Assembly: GCA_905182995.1 (NCBI GenBank)
Contig: CAJJDP010000127.1
Span: 183,095-247,094 of the forward strand
Length of the DNA stretch: 64,000 nt
Direction: 5' to 3'
From: Paramecium octaurelia
Taxonomy: Eukaryota > Ciliophora > Oligohymenophorea > Peniculida > Parameciidae
Numbering within the stretch: the stretch's first letter is position 1; every line of letters starts with the position of its first letter. The translations under genes and the position numbers were made by a program. Of this stretch, positions 49,700 to 62,220 are shown piece by piece. The notes below the pieces were generated by a model. That model worked only from the letters and a program-made list of their open reading frames with translations, was not told the origin of the DNA and did no database searches.

Positions 49700-52480
49700 A
49701 TGTCAAGTGTTGGTGATGATTCAGAAAGCTATGAAAACAGGAAGCCCTCCTCGTACGGTGTAAGTCAATCCCATAATATTCTAGTCAATAATACTAATAG
49801 TGTTGACCTTGGCAGGCATAGCAGGATTTACAGCTTATGCTATCGTGAGTTCAGAAGATTCTAATTCTACCCTGTTGGAAACAGTATTCAATTAGAATGC
49901 GGTCCTTGATACGTATTGGAATCAGAAGTTCAATAACACATTGGCAAAGCGAGTGCGTGTGAAGGTTAGAATGGATTCAGACAATGAACTTACAGTGAAG
50001 ATCGGAGATGCTGACGAGCCAGGATTCGAACTTCCTGAAGATTCCGAGTATTTCCCAAGAGACTCGAATTCCAAGGACACTAAAGACGGCAAGAGGAGCT
50101 ACAGAGTGGATTTGAAACAGAATGGATCATTTACTATATATAGAGTCTCGGGTGGAGAAGACATTGATACAATATTTGATTCAGTAGGACATCAATTGAT
50201 AGTGGCCGAAGATTACACATAATTCGCAACCACACTCAACAGTAAATACTTATATGGAATGGGACAAAGAAGAAAGGAACTGCGTTATAAGGGGACAGGC
50301 AATTACACCACATGGCCCAAAGATCAATTTGGTACCAATGACTACGGTACACCAGGAAATCAACTATATGGATACCATCCTATGTGGTTAACCTATGAGA
50401 AATCAGAAAACTACCATGTTGGATTCTTGAAGAGTACCTCAGCATTGTTGACACAAATTGACGAAGCCTAAAGGATGATCTTCCATGTTGTTGGTGGCAA
50501 TATAGTTCTTAAGTTCTTCATTGGTCAAAAGGATCCAGAAACGGTCATCAAAAGTTATCATAGATACATAAATGGATTCGGATTGCATCCATTTTGGGCA
50601 CAAGGTTATCATCAATGTCGTTGGGGTTATAAATCCACTACACAAATGCTGCAAGTCTTACAAAACATGGCTGCAATTGAACATCCTGTAGAATCTATGT
50701 GGAATGATTTAGATTACATGACCAACTATCAAGTCTTTACTTTGGACACTGAAAAATTCAAGAAAGAAGAGATGAAACAACTAGTTGATAGATCCACTCC
50801 TCAAGGAGTCCACTGGGTTCCTTTGGTAGATATTGGAATTGCCACTAAAACTAAGGCAGAAGAAATAGGAAATGAATTTGATATCTTCCTTAAATCATCT
50901 GTCTACTCCAGGGACTCAAAACCATCTAATTTAGAAGGGTGTGTTTGGCCAGGTGCTGTCGTTTTCCCAGACTTTAACAACCCAAAAAGCCAACAGTATT
51001 GGACAAATTGTTCTGAATTGATGAGAGATTAAGGAATGGAACCATCAGGTTGGTGGATCGACATGAATGAAATGGCCTCCTTTATCCCAGGAGAAAGAGA
51101 CACATCTGCAGCTGTAGATGAAGCATGTTATGGTGCCAATCCTCCCAGTCCTCCCCCAGTCAAAAAAGAAATTGATGATAGACTCTGGTTCCCAGTCCTT
51201 GTAACTGGATACCAACCATTGGCTCATAAGACTGTCAGTTTGAATGCAGTCCATTACGGCAAAGAAGACGGAGTCCTTTTGAAAACTCCTGTTAAAGAAC
51301 AATACTTCCATTCCTTGAACAATTTGGGAGAGTAGATTGCCACTCATAAGACCTTACAAAAGTTTACAAACAAGACATTGACCTTCTCTCTCACTCGTGG
51401 CTCCATCTACGGCTCAGGAAGATACACTGCTTTGTGGACTGGAGACAATTTGGCTGACTGGGAATTTTTGAGATTGGGAGTTTCTGAATTGCTGTCTTTC
51501 TAATTTTATGGTATTCCCCTGGTTGGTAACGATCTCTGTGGATTTGCTGGCAACACCAATCCTGAATTATGTGCTCGTTGGTTGGCTTTGGGAGCTTGGG
51601 AACCATTTGCTCGTAATCACAATGACAATGAGAGCATTTCTCAAGAGCCATATTCCTTTGCTTAAGCTTATGTGAAGGAGGCTTCAGTAGCAGCTTTTAA
51701 GAACAGATACTCTCTCCTTAAATGGATGTACTCACTCTTTGTAAGCTCATTTGAACCAGATCTAGGAGCAGGAACAGGTACTATCATATAACCCATTTGG
51801 TGGAATAATCCTAAAGATGAATTTTCATATTAATTTGAAGATTCCGAATTCCTTTTCGGTAACACTTTCTTGGTTGCTCCAGTGTTGAGTAGAAGTTCAG
51901 ATCCAACTTCAGAAAAGACTACCATCAATGTGTACTTCCCATAGGGTTCTTGGATCAATTGCGATGACTTTAAGACAATTTACACCTACAAGGAGAAAAC
52001 ATCACAGGAATTTACAAGGGCATTCAATCAGCAGGCCTTGTCATTCCAAAAAGAAGGGTAATGAGTATTTCCAATATTTTTAGTACTCTCGTCTTCAGAT
52101 AAGATCCAAAATAGAGAGCTAGATTCTTAGATTCTAAGTATAGCATTTATGCTTTCCTCAATTCAGAAGGGACAGCTGTTGGCTAAATTATGACTCTTTC
52201 AAATTTCGATGAAAGCGATGATAATAATGTTGCAGCTAAATGTTGGACCAAAGGTTCCAATTGCATTGCTGTTTACACTATCAAGGCACTCGAGGATAAC
52301 AAATTTAAAATCTCTATTAAAGGATAAGAGGCTTCAACCATCTTTGAGCCAATCATCATCCAAAAGGTTATTATTAATAATAAGGGCGAAAAACTGGAAT
52401 TCACTATTAACGAAGAAGTGACAAAAGCAGGAGAATTCATTATACCTTTGACTTCAAATTTGAGAGTATAATAATAATGA
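49700..52480 (+). CDS. GH31 alpha-glucosidase, type II membrane protein
   Basis: Glycoside hydrolase family 31 enzyme of 909 residues after two introns (25 and 26 nt). A short cytoplasmic N-terminus ([20 protein letters not shown]) leads into one signal-anchor helix ([20 protein letters not shown]). The N-terminal beta-domain contains [20 protein letters not shown], and the catalytic barrel has [14 protein letters not shown] and the nucleophile motif [11 protein letters not shown] (Asp of WIDMNE). The probable acid/base Asp lies in [15 protein letters not shown]; other family signatures are [10 protein letters not shown] and PFARNHND. C-terminal beta domains follow. It hydrolyses alpha-glucosides in lysosome/food-vacuole (GAA-like) or ER (glucosidase II-like) members; the membrane anchor does not decide which. 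The start lies 38 bp after the preceding stop. Confidence 0.9.
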
Positions 52481-52606
52481 ATTACATATATTTAACTATT
52501 AATTCAAATTTCAAACAAGTTTCTTAGAATTCTATTACTTACCCCCAAGTTCATAACTTAAAAACCAAAAATTTCTTGTAAATATTAAATATTAATTTTT
52601 ATTGAT

Positions 52607-54265
52607 ATGATTACCGAAGAAAGGGGAAATTATATTGTCAGACTGGATGTAATATTGGGGGAAGGATCATTTGGAAAAGCGTTTACTTGTTTTAAAAAAG
52701 ATGATCCAAGCGAGGAATACTGCATGAAAATAATAAAAAAACAAAGTCTTAATGAGTCAGATGAAGATTTCAAAAAAAAGTAACTATTAGCAGAAATGAA
52801 AGTCATTAAAGAGCTCAAAAATACAGATAGCGAAAATTTAGTTAAATTGATTGAGCTGATTGATTTGCCTTAAGAATTGTGCATAGTAATGGAATTATGC
52901 GATTATGATCTATACAAGGAGTAGAGATAGTTAGAAGCTAATAAAAAATGGTTCTCAAGAATAGAATAAATGGATATAATTAGATAGATACTCAAAGGAG
53001 CCAAAGTCTTAATTGAGAACAAATTTGTTCACAGAGATATCAAACCATAAAATATTTTAGTGAAAATTATTAATAAAGGGAAAATTAATCAAAGAAAAAT
53101 CTATAAAGTTAATTTTATCTCTTATTATTGCTTAGTTAGCTGATTTTGGTTTCACTAGAGTTTTAGATGACATTTACAAAAAAGCTGATTTAACTAGAGT
53201 TGGTACCTTCGTCTATTGTGCTCCTGAAATTATAAGAAATCATAAGTTTTCTGCCAAATGCGATATTTTCTCCTATGGAGTTGTCTTTCATCAGATTGTT
53301 TATAATGGAGAATTTCCAGACAAATATTCAAATTAATATTAAATGTAGGAATTTCTTAATAAAATCGAAAAACAACCTTACTAATGCAAGTAATTGTAAG
53401 GGGAATATAGTAATATGCTCAAAGACCTAATTGAAAAGATGTTACTTTTCAATCAAGATAATAGGATCTCATTCGAAAGCTTACTTGATCATGAAATAGT
53501 AAAGATGAATTTACCTATGATAAAGGATTCTCTCTTCTTAACAATGGATAGAAAATTTGATAAGGAAGAGTTGGAAAAATAACAGGTTGATAACAAGTAA
53601 TCTAAATTTGATAAAATATAATTACTTATTGATATATTTTACAGAAAATCCTTACTTTGCTAATCTGTAATAACTTATATGAGAGAGAATTCACTTGGTC
53701 TTAATATTGAACTATCAATTGTTGAGTTGCTAATTTAAGTTATTGGTTTAGAAGAAATTAGATTTGCCTTTGCAATGCTTAATCTTATAGTGTCTGACTT
53801 AGAATCTTACATTAAAAATTAACATGATATTCCCCGCTTAATGAATATTTTAAAAAAATACCTCGAAGACGCTAAAAACAATTAGGTGCGATAAAAGCTT
53901 CATGAAGAAGTTAGAACATAATTTCACAGGCAATTAAGAAAGAATTAAGAAGACTTCAATTCTCTTATGATTAAGAAAAAATCCGCAAATATCAATTAGC
54001 TCAATTCAATCATGCAGTTCTTAGAAAAATCATAATATTAAAAAGTTTCAATTACTTAGTGTTGTTAGCTATTGGAAGAATTTCTAAGTAATAATAAAGT
54101 TAGTTAATAAGTTAGCAAATTCGAGCAGTAATAATATATATTTATATTAATTCTAGAAAGATTTAACAATACATTGAAAAAATTAAAAAAATTGAGACTA
54201 AATTTGAAATATGCAACTATTTTTTTATAAATCCAAATGATATATTTGATATCAAAACTTATTGA
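52607..54265 (+). CDS. Protein kinase, tandem paralogue 1
   Basis: Ser/Thr-type protein kinase of 533 residues after two introns (28 and 29 nt). N-terminal kinase domain: glycine loop LGEGSFGKAF, ATP-binding Lys in YCMKIIKK, VHRDIKPQNILV catalytic loop, ADFGFTR, and CAPEII; all key residues are present, so it should be active. A C-terminal region of about 250 residues (LLCQSVITYMREN... then EEIRFAFAMLNLI...) is helical, with no EF-hands, and is shared with the next gene. The 28-nt intron directly before LADFG uses a GTT donor. The nearest family may be NIMA/ULK/CDPK-like; I cannot choose by eye. It arose with its neighbour by tandem duplication. Substrate unknown. Confidence 0.88.
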
Positions 54266-54741
54266 ATTAGAATTTGATAGATCAAAAATTATGTTAATAT
54301 AAATTTTAAATTCAAGTATTTCATTAATTTAAACAACAATATAGTTTAATATAAGCTATATTGGCAATTTTATATTAAGAAAAAATAATTAAAACATTAT
54401 GTGATCATATTTTGGAAACTAAAAAATTCATGATAATTTAGACTAAAAGAAGTCCAATTTAATATTTTCATCATTTGAACACTCTCCAATACTTGAAGGA
54501 ATTTTGAGAAAAACAAAGAACTCAAGTCCAAGTAAATATACTATATAAATAAATTATATTCTACTTTTATAATAATAGTTAACATTAAGTGAAATCAATA
54601 GATTCTTCCAAAAGTCTGGAGTTCTTAGACTCATATAAAAATTAATATACATTTTGAGCTCGATAGTGCATATATTCTTCTAATTTCATATACATAAAAT
54701 ATTATTATCATTGTTTATTAAATTTCATTCAAGAATAAAAA
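54266..54741. other. Intergenic region between the tandem kinases
   Basis: 476 bp, AT-rich. A short plus-strand open stretch (about 54440-54560, NLIFSSFEHSPILEGILRK) has protein-like composition but no start or stop that makes a gene. It may be chance or a relic. It must contain the promoter of the second kinase. Confidence 0.4.
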
Positions 54742-56363
54742 ATGCAAATCAGAGAAATGAAAGGAGACTATATTGTTATTGCTGATAATTTAGTAGGAGA
54801 GGGGACGTATGGGTAAGTTTACAGATGTTATAAAAAAAATAATTAGGATGAATTATATTGTATGAAGATTTTAAAGAAAAGAAACGACTCTCGAGACTCA
54901 GCAACAAGAAAAATATTAGATGCTGAATTAAACATACTTTCTATGTTAAAGAATACTCCATCTGAAAATTTGGTTAAATTAGTTGATTTTGTAAAGAGTG
55001 ACGAAGAATTATGCTTGGTTATGGAATTATGTGATTGCGATCTTAGCTCCCTCTTTATGCATTTTAAATAATCGAACGAATGGTTTAAAAGAGAAGATCA
55101 AATTCAAATGATTAGATAAATCCTTAAAGGAGCTTAATTGTTGAAGGAAAACAATATTGTCCATAGAGATATTAAGCCCTAAAACATACTTGTAAAGATT
55201 CTCAATCCCAATCTAGAAGAGCAGAAGAAAATTTATAAGGTTAATTTATTCATGAAATAATTTAGATTGCTGATTTTGGGTTCTCCAAAACCTTAATCAA
55301 TATTTACTAGTAATAAGACATGACTCGAGCTGGCACTACCTGTTATATGGCACCAGAAATATTTAATAACGAATAATCTTGTGGGAAGTGTGATGTTTAT
55401 TCTCTTGCAATATTATTTCATCAAATTGTGTTTGAAATGAATTTTCCTGCAAATTATAAAACTAGGGATTAAATACCATAATTTTACGAGTAAATTAAAC
55501 ATACACCATATAAATGTTAATAACTGCCAGATAAAGATGGGTAATTGTTAGCAGTTTTAATAGAGAAAATGATGCTTTTTGATTAAAATTAGCGAATATC
55601 ATTTGAAGCTTTGCAGGAATATGATATAATATTATTAAAAGATCCACTATTTCAAACTATGTAATAAAAAAATGAATTATTAATAAATGATTAAGATTAA
55701 ATGCAATCCGTATTCCAAGGAATCTATACAATTTTAGATAATTTATATAGAAAAAGTTTACTTTGCAATAACATAGCCGATATGGTTAAGCATGCTAATT
55801 CCAATAATAATGTGAATCTAATGAAGATGTAATACACTATTACTTAGATTGGTTATGAGGAAATTAAAATTGGATTTGCAATGATACACAGGGTTAGTTC
55901 AGATCTATTACCAAAACTGCTTCAACTTTGTGATGTCCAGCACTTTATGAGTTTGTTGAATTTGTACATTGAGTAATCAAGTCCAAAAGAAGTAGAACTT
56001 CACTAGAAAATAAAAAGTCAATTCTATAGTTAACACAAAAAGCTTTTAGAAGATAGTAATGAGATAAAATAAAAAATTTACTAGCTTTAAGAATCCTAAA
56101 TCATTCCATAGAGTGCAGATGATGAGTTATTCTCTCTAGATAATCTATCTAAAAAATACGAATTAAACAGACTCTGCATTTATTTATAGAATTTAATTGA
56201 TATTCAGGAAGAGTGTTAGCCTTTAAGTGAAAACGATATGTAAATAATAAACTATTGAATTAGTCAAATTCTTAAGAAAATCAAGGAGATTACAACAATA
56301 GAAAGTAGATTCGATTTTTTTGAGTATAAACTTTATAAATCGGACTAAATACTCAAATTGTGA
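54742..56363 (+). CDS. Protein kinase, tandem paralogue 2
   Basis: 531 residues after one 26-nt intron. The kinase domain has VGEGTYGQVY, CMKILKKR, VHRDIKPQNILV, IADFGFSKT and MAPEIFN, with full catalytic residues. The C-terminal helical region matches that of the upstream paralogue in order (LYRKSLLCNNIADM; GYEEIKIGFAMIHRV; ILKKIKEITTIESRFDFFEY), so the two share whole-gene ancestry and not only the kinase domain. The intron sits at the same place as in paralogue 1, immediately before the DFG segment, and again uses a GTTAATTT donor. Paralogue 1 has an additional 3' intron lacking here. It converges on the PI-PLC-like gene with 22 bp between stops. Substrate and regulation unknown. Confidence 0.88.
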
Positions 56364-56385
56364 TTTGATTTTTATATGTATTATT

Positions 56386-57359
56386 TCACAATAATTCAGG
56401 TTTAAAACAACCATGTTTATTGATTATATCATTAGCTTCATCTATTGTCTTAGAAGGGTTTCCCTGATCCACATAATCAGCCAGAACAAAGTTAGGCATT
56501 TTGTTGCAATGAGTATTAAACTGTTTAAATCTTTTTTTGACATGACTATAGTCGTTATATTTGTCTGTTACGAAAGGAAGTTTTTATTTCAGTTTTTACT
56601 TTAAAGCATTTTCTGAATATAAGTGAATTTCTAAAAAAGGGTTCCAAATCTTGCCGTTAAGCAAATCCCCATTTTTCACATCCTCTAAAGGATCTAAATT
56701 ATAATTTACTTGACCACTAATATCATATGAATAATGTGTGTATTTAAATAAGAAATCCCCAATTTATCTCCTGGGCTCAATAGTAATCAAGATATTCTTT
56801 TGATTTTCTCTACACCATCCTAATGTTGGAGGATTATTGTCTTAAAATGTTATTGCTCTTTAAGGTGCATTAAGTTCGACTAGCAAATTATGCAACTTTA
56901 AATCATCATCACTTTCATTCCATCCTAGTGTTCCATTTTCCTTAGTGTGTTCCATTAGTTTGCTCTCAATTTTGATAATCATGATTTCATTTGGATACTT
57001 GTAGGCCAAATTAAATAATTCTTTCAGACGATGACAAGCTGATTCTGGATCAGTAAAAAGTCTTTATAAGACACTTAATTTACAATTGGATCCACCATCT
57101 CCTTCATGTGCAATGACGATCGAAAATACTAAATAAAAAATACCTAAGGGACTCCCTTTTCAAGGTGCCAATGTAATGGGAATTTGAAATGCCTGGCACC
57201 ATGCTTTTCAAACTACTCTGTTATAGAGACATTTTGTTGTGTATATTTCCATCCATAACATTTTGACATAGGTGAATTGTGAGCACCAAGATAGGCGATT
57301 TCATTAATATGTAAATTAGGTGAGAGATGACCATTTCCTCCAGGTAATTTGGCTTACAT
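56386..57359 (-). CDS. PI-PLC X-domain-like phosphodiesterase
   Basis: Around 315 residues, start MQAKLPGGNGHLSPNLHINE. The pattern IAYLGAHNSPMSKCYGWKYT (catalytic His in GAHNS), GARHFKFPLHWHLEKG and the second His in VIAHEGDGG, followed by PNEIMIIKIESKL, LGWCRENQKNILITIEP and the C-terminal NFVLADYVDQGNPSKTIDEA, is that of the bacterial-type PI-PLC X-domain family. These cleave phosphatidylinositol or related lipids without C2/PH domains. No signal peptide is visible. Between LEKG and VFSIVIAHEG (about 57130-57160) the frame changes by one; no GT..AG intron of correct length fits, so the join is uncertain. The gene converges with kinase 2. Confidence 0.78.
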
Positions 57360-57389
57360 TGATAGAATTTTAAATAATATTTATGTTAA

Positions 57390-58006
57390 TCATTTTTTCT
57401 TCTTTTTGGATACAGCAACAGTAGATCTGCCAGTAGTCTAACTTTATGGTCTTAGATTGGATGTACTAGAGGAAGTGTTCTTCTTCTTTTTTTTTTTTGC
57501 AGGTGTGGCAGTAGATTTAGGTGTTTGAGCAATTATCTGGAGTTGTTCATCAAAATGCTTCTTGAGTTTTTCAATGGCTTCATTTGATTGGATGGTGAGT
57601 TTCTCTTAGAATTGCTTTTGCTCTTACAACAATCTATCCTCAACTGATTCTTGGAGTTCTTATTCCAATTAGTGAATTGCTGATTATGTTAGTTATTTTT
57701 ATTCTTTTAATTCAGATTCCAATAATTTTTCCCTTTCTTTCATCTCCTCAATATCCAAGAGCAATTCGCTGATGATTTTTTTCTAAGTTATTACTGCTAA
57801 TAAATTACACTTTCTTGATTTTCGATTTTTAATGCTTTGATTACCTCTTTGGATTCAAGGAGATTATTTTTATATTTGATAGCTTTGATTCGATATTTCG
57901 ATTAGGTATTGACATCTTCATCTTCTGATGTCTACTAATAATCCAGTAGTGCTTTAGCATGTTTCTCTAAATAGATTCCATTGTCTTTAAAGGGTTTTTT
58001 TCTCAT
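57390..58006 (-). CDS. Lys-rich coiled-coil protein
   Basis: 196 residues after one 26-nt GTA..TAG intron (57783-57808). MRKKPFKDNGIYLEKHAKAL, then a coiled coil (ISELLLDIEEMKEREKLLES to LKKHFDEQLQIIAQ), a basic lysine run near the middle of the tail, a Ser/Thr-rich stretch and a terminal KKKKK. It lies directly downstream of the acid phosphatase on the same strand (gap 121 bp). A small structural or DNA/RNA-associated protein is possible; no family recognised. Confidence 0.7.
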
Positions 58007-58127
58007 TAATAATTTTAATTGGAAACAGCAAATTACATCAAAGTAACATGTTATAATAAAAAATATTAAGAAAAGTACTTCTCATTTTTAGACATTGTAA
58101 GAAGAAATATAATTAAACTGAATTTTA

Positions 58128-59628
58128 TCAAATGAATTCATTGTGTGTTTTTTGTTGTTTTTTGTTTTTGATAACACAGTAAGAAACCAAGGCAATTATA
58201 AGCAAGACTCCAACACCAACGAGTATCCATACCCAAATAGGAATGGAATCCTTGACTTTGTCATCATCGTCATCTGGGACTACATTAGTTTTCACAATCC
58301 ACACGTAATCTACAACTGAATCATTAGCACTCATTCTGTGTTCGAAATACAGATGAGTTTTGTTCTTAACCTCTAAAATGCCTATTCCATCGCCAGCAGC
58401 CTAAAACTTGGTATAAAACTTGGGTGGGTCTAAATTAAGATAAATTAATACAAATATCTTCAGGCATTATTTCATCATTCCCTGCAGCTCCTTCTACAAT
58501 ATAGATGGGTGCTTTTGGATTTGTATAGGTGTTGTTTTCATATTTATCGAATTAAGCAACCTTATTGTAAGCCAATGGCTCATCTCTTTCATACGTGTGT
58601 TGATGTCCGGCTAAACATAAATCTACGTGATATTTAATAAAAAGGTCTTCGAATAATTGCATCTTCTTATAATGATCCTCACAGAATCCGTCATCTGGAT
58701 TGCTACAATAAAAGGGATAATGGTTGTAAACAATTAACCATGAGGTATTTTCGTGTTATCTGATTCTGCTTAATTCTTGTTCCATTTGAAATAAGGTATA
58801 ATTAAAATATGTCTTATCATCATTGCCATAAGCAATTTTGTAAGGGTGGAATTATACAAAGTAAGCATGTCCAACTTGAAATGAGTAAAAATCGTTGTAC
58901 TTAATTGCATTGTCATACTCAGATATTCTTGGAGTAGCAAATGACTTTCTGATATAAACAAATTCATCGTTGTGACCTGAATCGTGATTCCCCAGTGTCA
59001 ACATGAATGGAAAGTGAGAGGTAAACAAACTTATATTTCTAAGGAAGTTATCTCCCACCATGCAATTGTCATCCTCTAAATCATATGCCATGTCTCCTAA
59101 GTAGATGATGCCATCATAATGTGTTGTTTTTTTAATTTAATTAGTAAACCAATCAAAAGTTTATTTGGAAGTATTTAATTTCCAATTCGAATCCATATCC
59201 CCCATGACAATAAATTTACTTGAGTAATTTAGGGATTTAGAAGGGACATTGAAATAGAATGGACCTGCAATTAGTGCATTCTCCCAATAGATCACAAAAG
59301 TGTATTAGTTTCCTTCGATTAAACTGTCGAATTAACCAATCTTTACATCATACACATACGTTTCATAATGAATCACATTTTCTGAGTCTTTGTAAACATC
59401 AGTCATGTTGAGCAATGAGAAATTAGTAACTTAGATGTTGTTTATGCTTGTCGCCGTGATGATCTGAACCACATAGTCTAAACACAGATTTTAGGAATTG
59501 AAGGTGAGGGTGATGTAGTTATTGATGTCGTTGAGAGCTGAATAATAATGTCCCAAAGATTATCTGACTCCGTAGGGTATGCAATCACTATTGGCGAGTG
59601 TGAGGAGTGATATTATTAGCAAAATCAT
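58128..59628 (-). CDS. Purple acid phosphatase-like metallophosphoesterase, type I membrane
   Basis: 492 residues after one 22-nt intron. A signal peptide (MILLIISLLTLANS) precedes a fibronectin-like N-terminal domain. The metallophosphoesterase core shows motif I GDMDSN, motif II GDMAYD, motif III GNHDSG, then VYNHYPFYC and motif V GHQHTYER, matching the purple acid phosphatase pattern including its Tyr ligand (GDMAY). After an acidic DDDDDK stretch comes a single membrane helix (PIWVWILVGVGVLLIIALVS) and a short basic tail KNKKQQKTHNEFI. The membrane anchor is a variation on the usually soluble secreted family. A lysosomal or cell-surface phosphatase is likely. Confidence 0.9.
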
Positions 59629-59816
59629 ATAAATTTAATTTACAAATTCGATGTTTAAAGATCAGTAGTATTAATTAGGAAGTATTAAAGACGATGTACA
59701 TTATTTTTGGGTTTGTATGCAATGTCAATGAAAATGTACTCGCAAATAATAATAATTATTAAGAATTATTTATATTTTATTGTTTATGATTTGGAAAAAT
59801 GTGATGCTCATCTGCT

Positions 59817-60311
59817 TCATTTTTATTGTGACTTCAACTACTCGAAAGTTTAAACTGGAATCAGTATAAACTTCTGGTTTCCAATTTGAAATTGGTTGTA
59901 ACCCAATTTAACACTGTTTTTGCAATCATCGCATTTACACAATTCTGAGCATTTCACCCCTGCATTATAACATTCACAATATTTTTTTTAACAATTACTT
60001 TTACGACAATTACATTTCAGCTAAGCAGAAGAATTCTTCTCAACCATTTGTTCAAGCACTTTACTTCTTTATTCGGGGTGTTTATCATCATTGTGACAAT
60101 TTTAACATGAACACTCGCTTCCACAATACTCACCAAAAGCCAAACAATCGCAATACATTTTCAGACATTAACTTTTTTTGCAAGTGCATTATCTCTATTT
60201 CTATTGGAATGGTTTTTTAATTGTTGTTTCAGTTATAACTCTTTTTTGCTATCTAGTCGGAGTCTGGAACTAGTCATCTTTAAATATAGTGTCACAATGA
60301 TTTGGTTTCAT
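59817..60311 (-). CDS. CXC/CRC-domain protein (tesmin/LIN54-like)
   Basis: 164-residue intron-free protein with two cysteine-rich CXC modules: CTCKKSQCLKMYCDCLAFGE (then CGSECSCQNC) and CNCRKSNCQKKYCECYNAGV (then CSELCKCDDC), joined by a short linker. This is the CRC domain of tesmin/TSO1/LIN54 factors, which binds the CHR-type element TTYGAA through zinc-bound Tyr residues; a Tyr in each module (MYCDC and KYCEC) is kept. The protein is unusually short: beyond the CRC domain there is little else, so it may be a stand-alone DNA-binding subunit. Start MKPNHCDTIFKDDQFQ. Nuclear. Confidence 0.9.
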
Positions 60312-60442
60312 ATATTAAATTTATTTATCAAAATGTAACACACAGAATCCAGAAATTATTAAATATTTTACACTCTTCAGACCCGACAGAACTCCCAAAA
60401 CAACTTAAATTTCAATATCATTAAACACCACAACATAATCAC

Positions 60443-61173
60443 TCAACCCTTGGATACAAAACTATTGTTTTTAACATAAAATCTCCAAGGCTTATCCTTC
60501 CATTCCTCTGCATAATCAATATTGATCCTGGCTGAAACACCAATCTCGTATTATTTCTTGTTGTCTATCAAATACATCCCACTTTTCTGATCGCACAAAT
60601 TCAACCCATTATGAGACTTATCCAAGAGCAAACACCCTCCGCATTTCCCAGGACCATTCGAAAGATCCTGCAACTTCGTTGACTTAGTCTTGCGTATCTC
60701 CTTTATTATGTCAAAACTTAAGGGTTGAACTGCCCTAATCAATACAGCCTCTGGGTCATCCTTGGTTGCTGCCGTAATATTTAAACAATAATTATTCCCA
60801 TAGATCGAATAGACATACAAATGACCTCCATCTTGCCAGAAGTATTTTGTCCTGTCTGTTTTTTTGTTGTTGTAAGCATGACAAGCCTTGTCCTCAGGAG
60901 CTAACATTTTCGATCGTCAAATGTACCTTTGTAGGCTTCAGTCTCCACTATTATGGCTCTGACCTCCCCTTACGGCAATTGTCTGACTATTATCTTGCCA
61001 ATCAACTTCTGGGCCAATTCAACTACATCAGCCTTGTAGAAGTCTGCAGTCAGCATTGTTTCGACCATTTCGTATTCCTCAGCTGGATTGGCTTCGTTTT
61101 TTTTTATTTTCTTGGCCACAGGTTTTTCTTACTAATCCAAATTGTCTTTCTGTTTAATTTCTTTTTATTTCAT
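60443..61173 (-). CDS. Alkyladenine DNA glycosylase (MPG/AAG family)
   Basis: Base-excision repair glycosylase of 234 residues after one 26-nt intron. After a basic N-terminus ([14 protein letters not shown]) come [40 protein letters not shown], the tyrosine/His pocket [48 protein letters not shown] and [20 protein letters not shown]. The family Glu in VETEAY activates the water, and the damaged base stacks between Tyr residues; both are present. Removal of 3-methyladenine and other alkylated purines is expected. Intron position within EAYK/APEDKA is secured by homology. Lies upstream of the CXC gene on the same strand. Confidence 0.92.
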
Positions 61174-61322
61174 TATTAAATTTCTTACTAATAATTGACT
61201 AATGCCACGTTTATAATGGTGTATCTTTCAATATTTGCTTTGTAATGCATTAGAATTTAATTAAATTATAATAAATACATTCCATCCAAGACTTTTTTGT
61301 ATTAAACAATATAATTTCTTAA

Positions 61323-62190
61323 ATGAAAATTCCATCCGAAATCCCTTAGTAAAAAGACACTTTAGAAGGTAATTCTTGGGGAAACTCCCATTCTTAAGGA
61401 GATCAGGATTCAGCCTCTTTGAAAGATGAATTAAATAAGAGTATAGAGTTGGGACGCAAAAAGCGGTAGTAACTTGTATTAGAGAATCCTGAATTTCAAA
61501 TAAAATAGGAAATTGAAGATGAAAAACAAAACATCAAAGTTGAAACACTCATTCGAAGAGATGTGGCTAGTGCTATCCACATTAAAGATCTACGTAGTTT
61601 AATAACACATTATTAGTGAAATTGAAGATTTCTTCAAAGGATATAAAAAATCCGATACACAGTTTATTCCGATGGATTCTTCTAATTTTTTATAAAGCTG
61701 ATCCTGAGTTGTATAATTGGCCGGAATTCAAAGTAAGTTATGATTACATTAATGAGGAATAAATACTTGAGAAGAATCACGGCCAAGATCTGGTGAATCG
61801 ATTGGGATACCAAAATGTTGTGCATATCACTTATTTGGATGGGGAGAAGACCAAGTTCCTGTTAAACTTGAAATAAAAAATATTAGAGGAAAATGGTTAG
61901 CCTGAAGCAGCAAAGAATGCGTTGATAAAAATATTTGATATCGTTGAGATAGTGTACAAAACGCACGAGCACGCTAAAGGCATCAATCATCTGGTTGGTG
62001 AATTATTAAAGGTAAATCAGAATAGTATTATTAATTACAATAGCAAGAAGATAACATCAACAATTACAAGGAGGAAATCAAGAAAGTGAATCATCAAATT
62101 CAAGAGGCCAAATCAAGTCTGAAAAGTTTGGAAAGTAAATCTTAGAATGATGAGAACTTATCTTAGAACGATGAAATTGTATAAGAATGA
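61323..62190 (+). CDS. Protein of unknown function with charged C-terminus
   Basis: 270 residues after introns of 23 and 32 nt. N-terminus MKIPSEIPQQKDTLEGNSWG is Gln/Ser-rich. A folded-looking core follows (SSKDIKNPIHSLFRWILLIF; PELYNWPEFKVSYDYINEEQ; HGQDLVNRLGYQNVVHITYL; then a long helix KNALIKIFDIVEIVYKTHEH). A coiled-coil tail ends VQE. No known family recognised. The start lies 150 bp from the divergent glycosylase; the next gene begins 30 bp after its stop, on the same strand. Confidence 0.65.
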
Positions 62191-62220
62191 TGTTATATAA
62201 TTAAAATCGTTAAATTTTTT

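Noticed and set aside
49659-49716. Overlap of the giant gene's end with the GH31 start
   Set aside because: It occurs only if a 23-nt GTA..TAG intron near 49470 is left in. Spliced, the gene ends at 49659-49661, 38 bp before the GH31 start.
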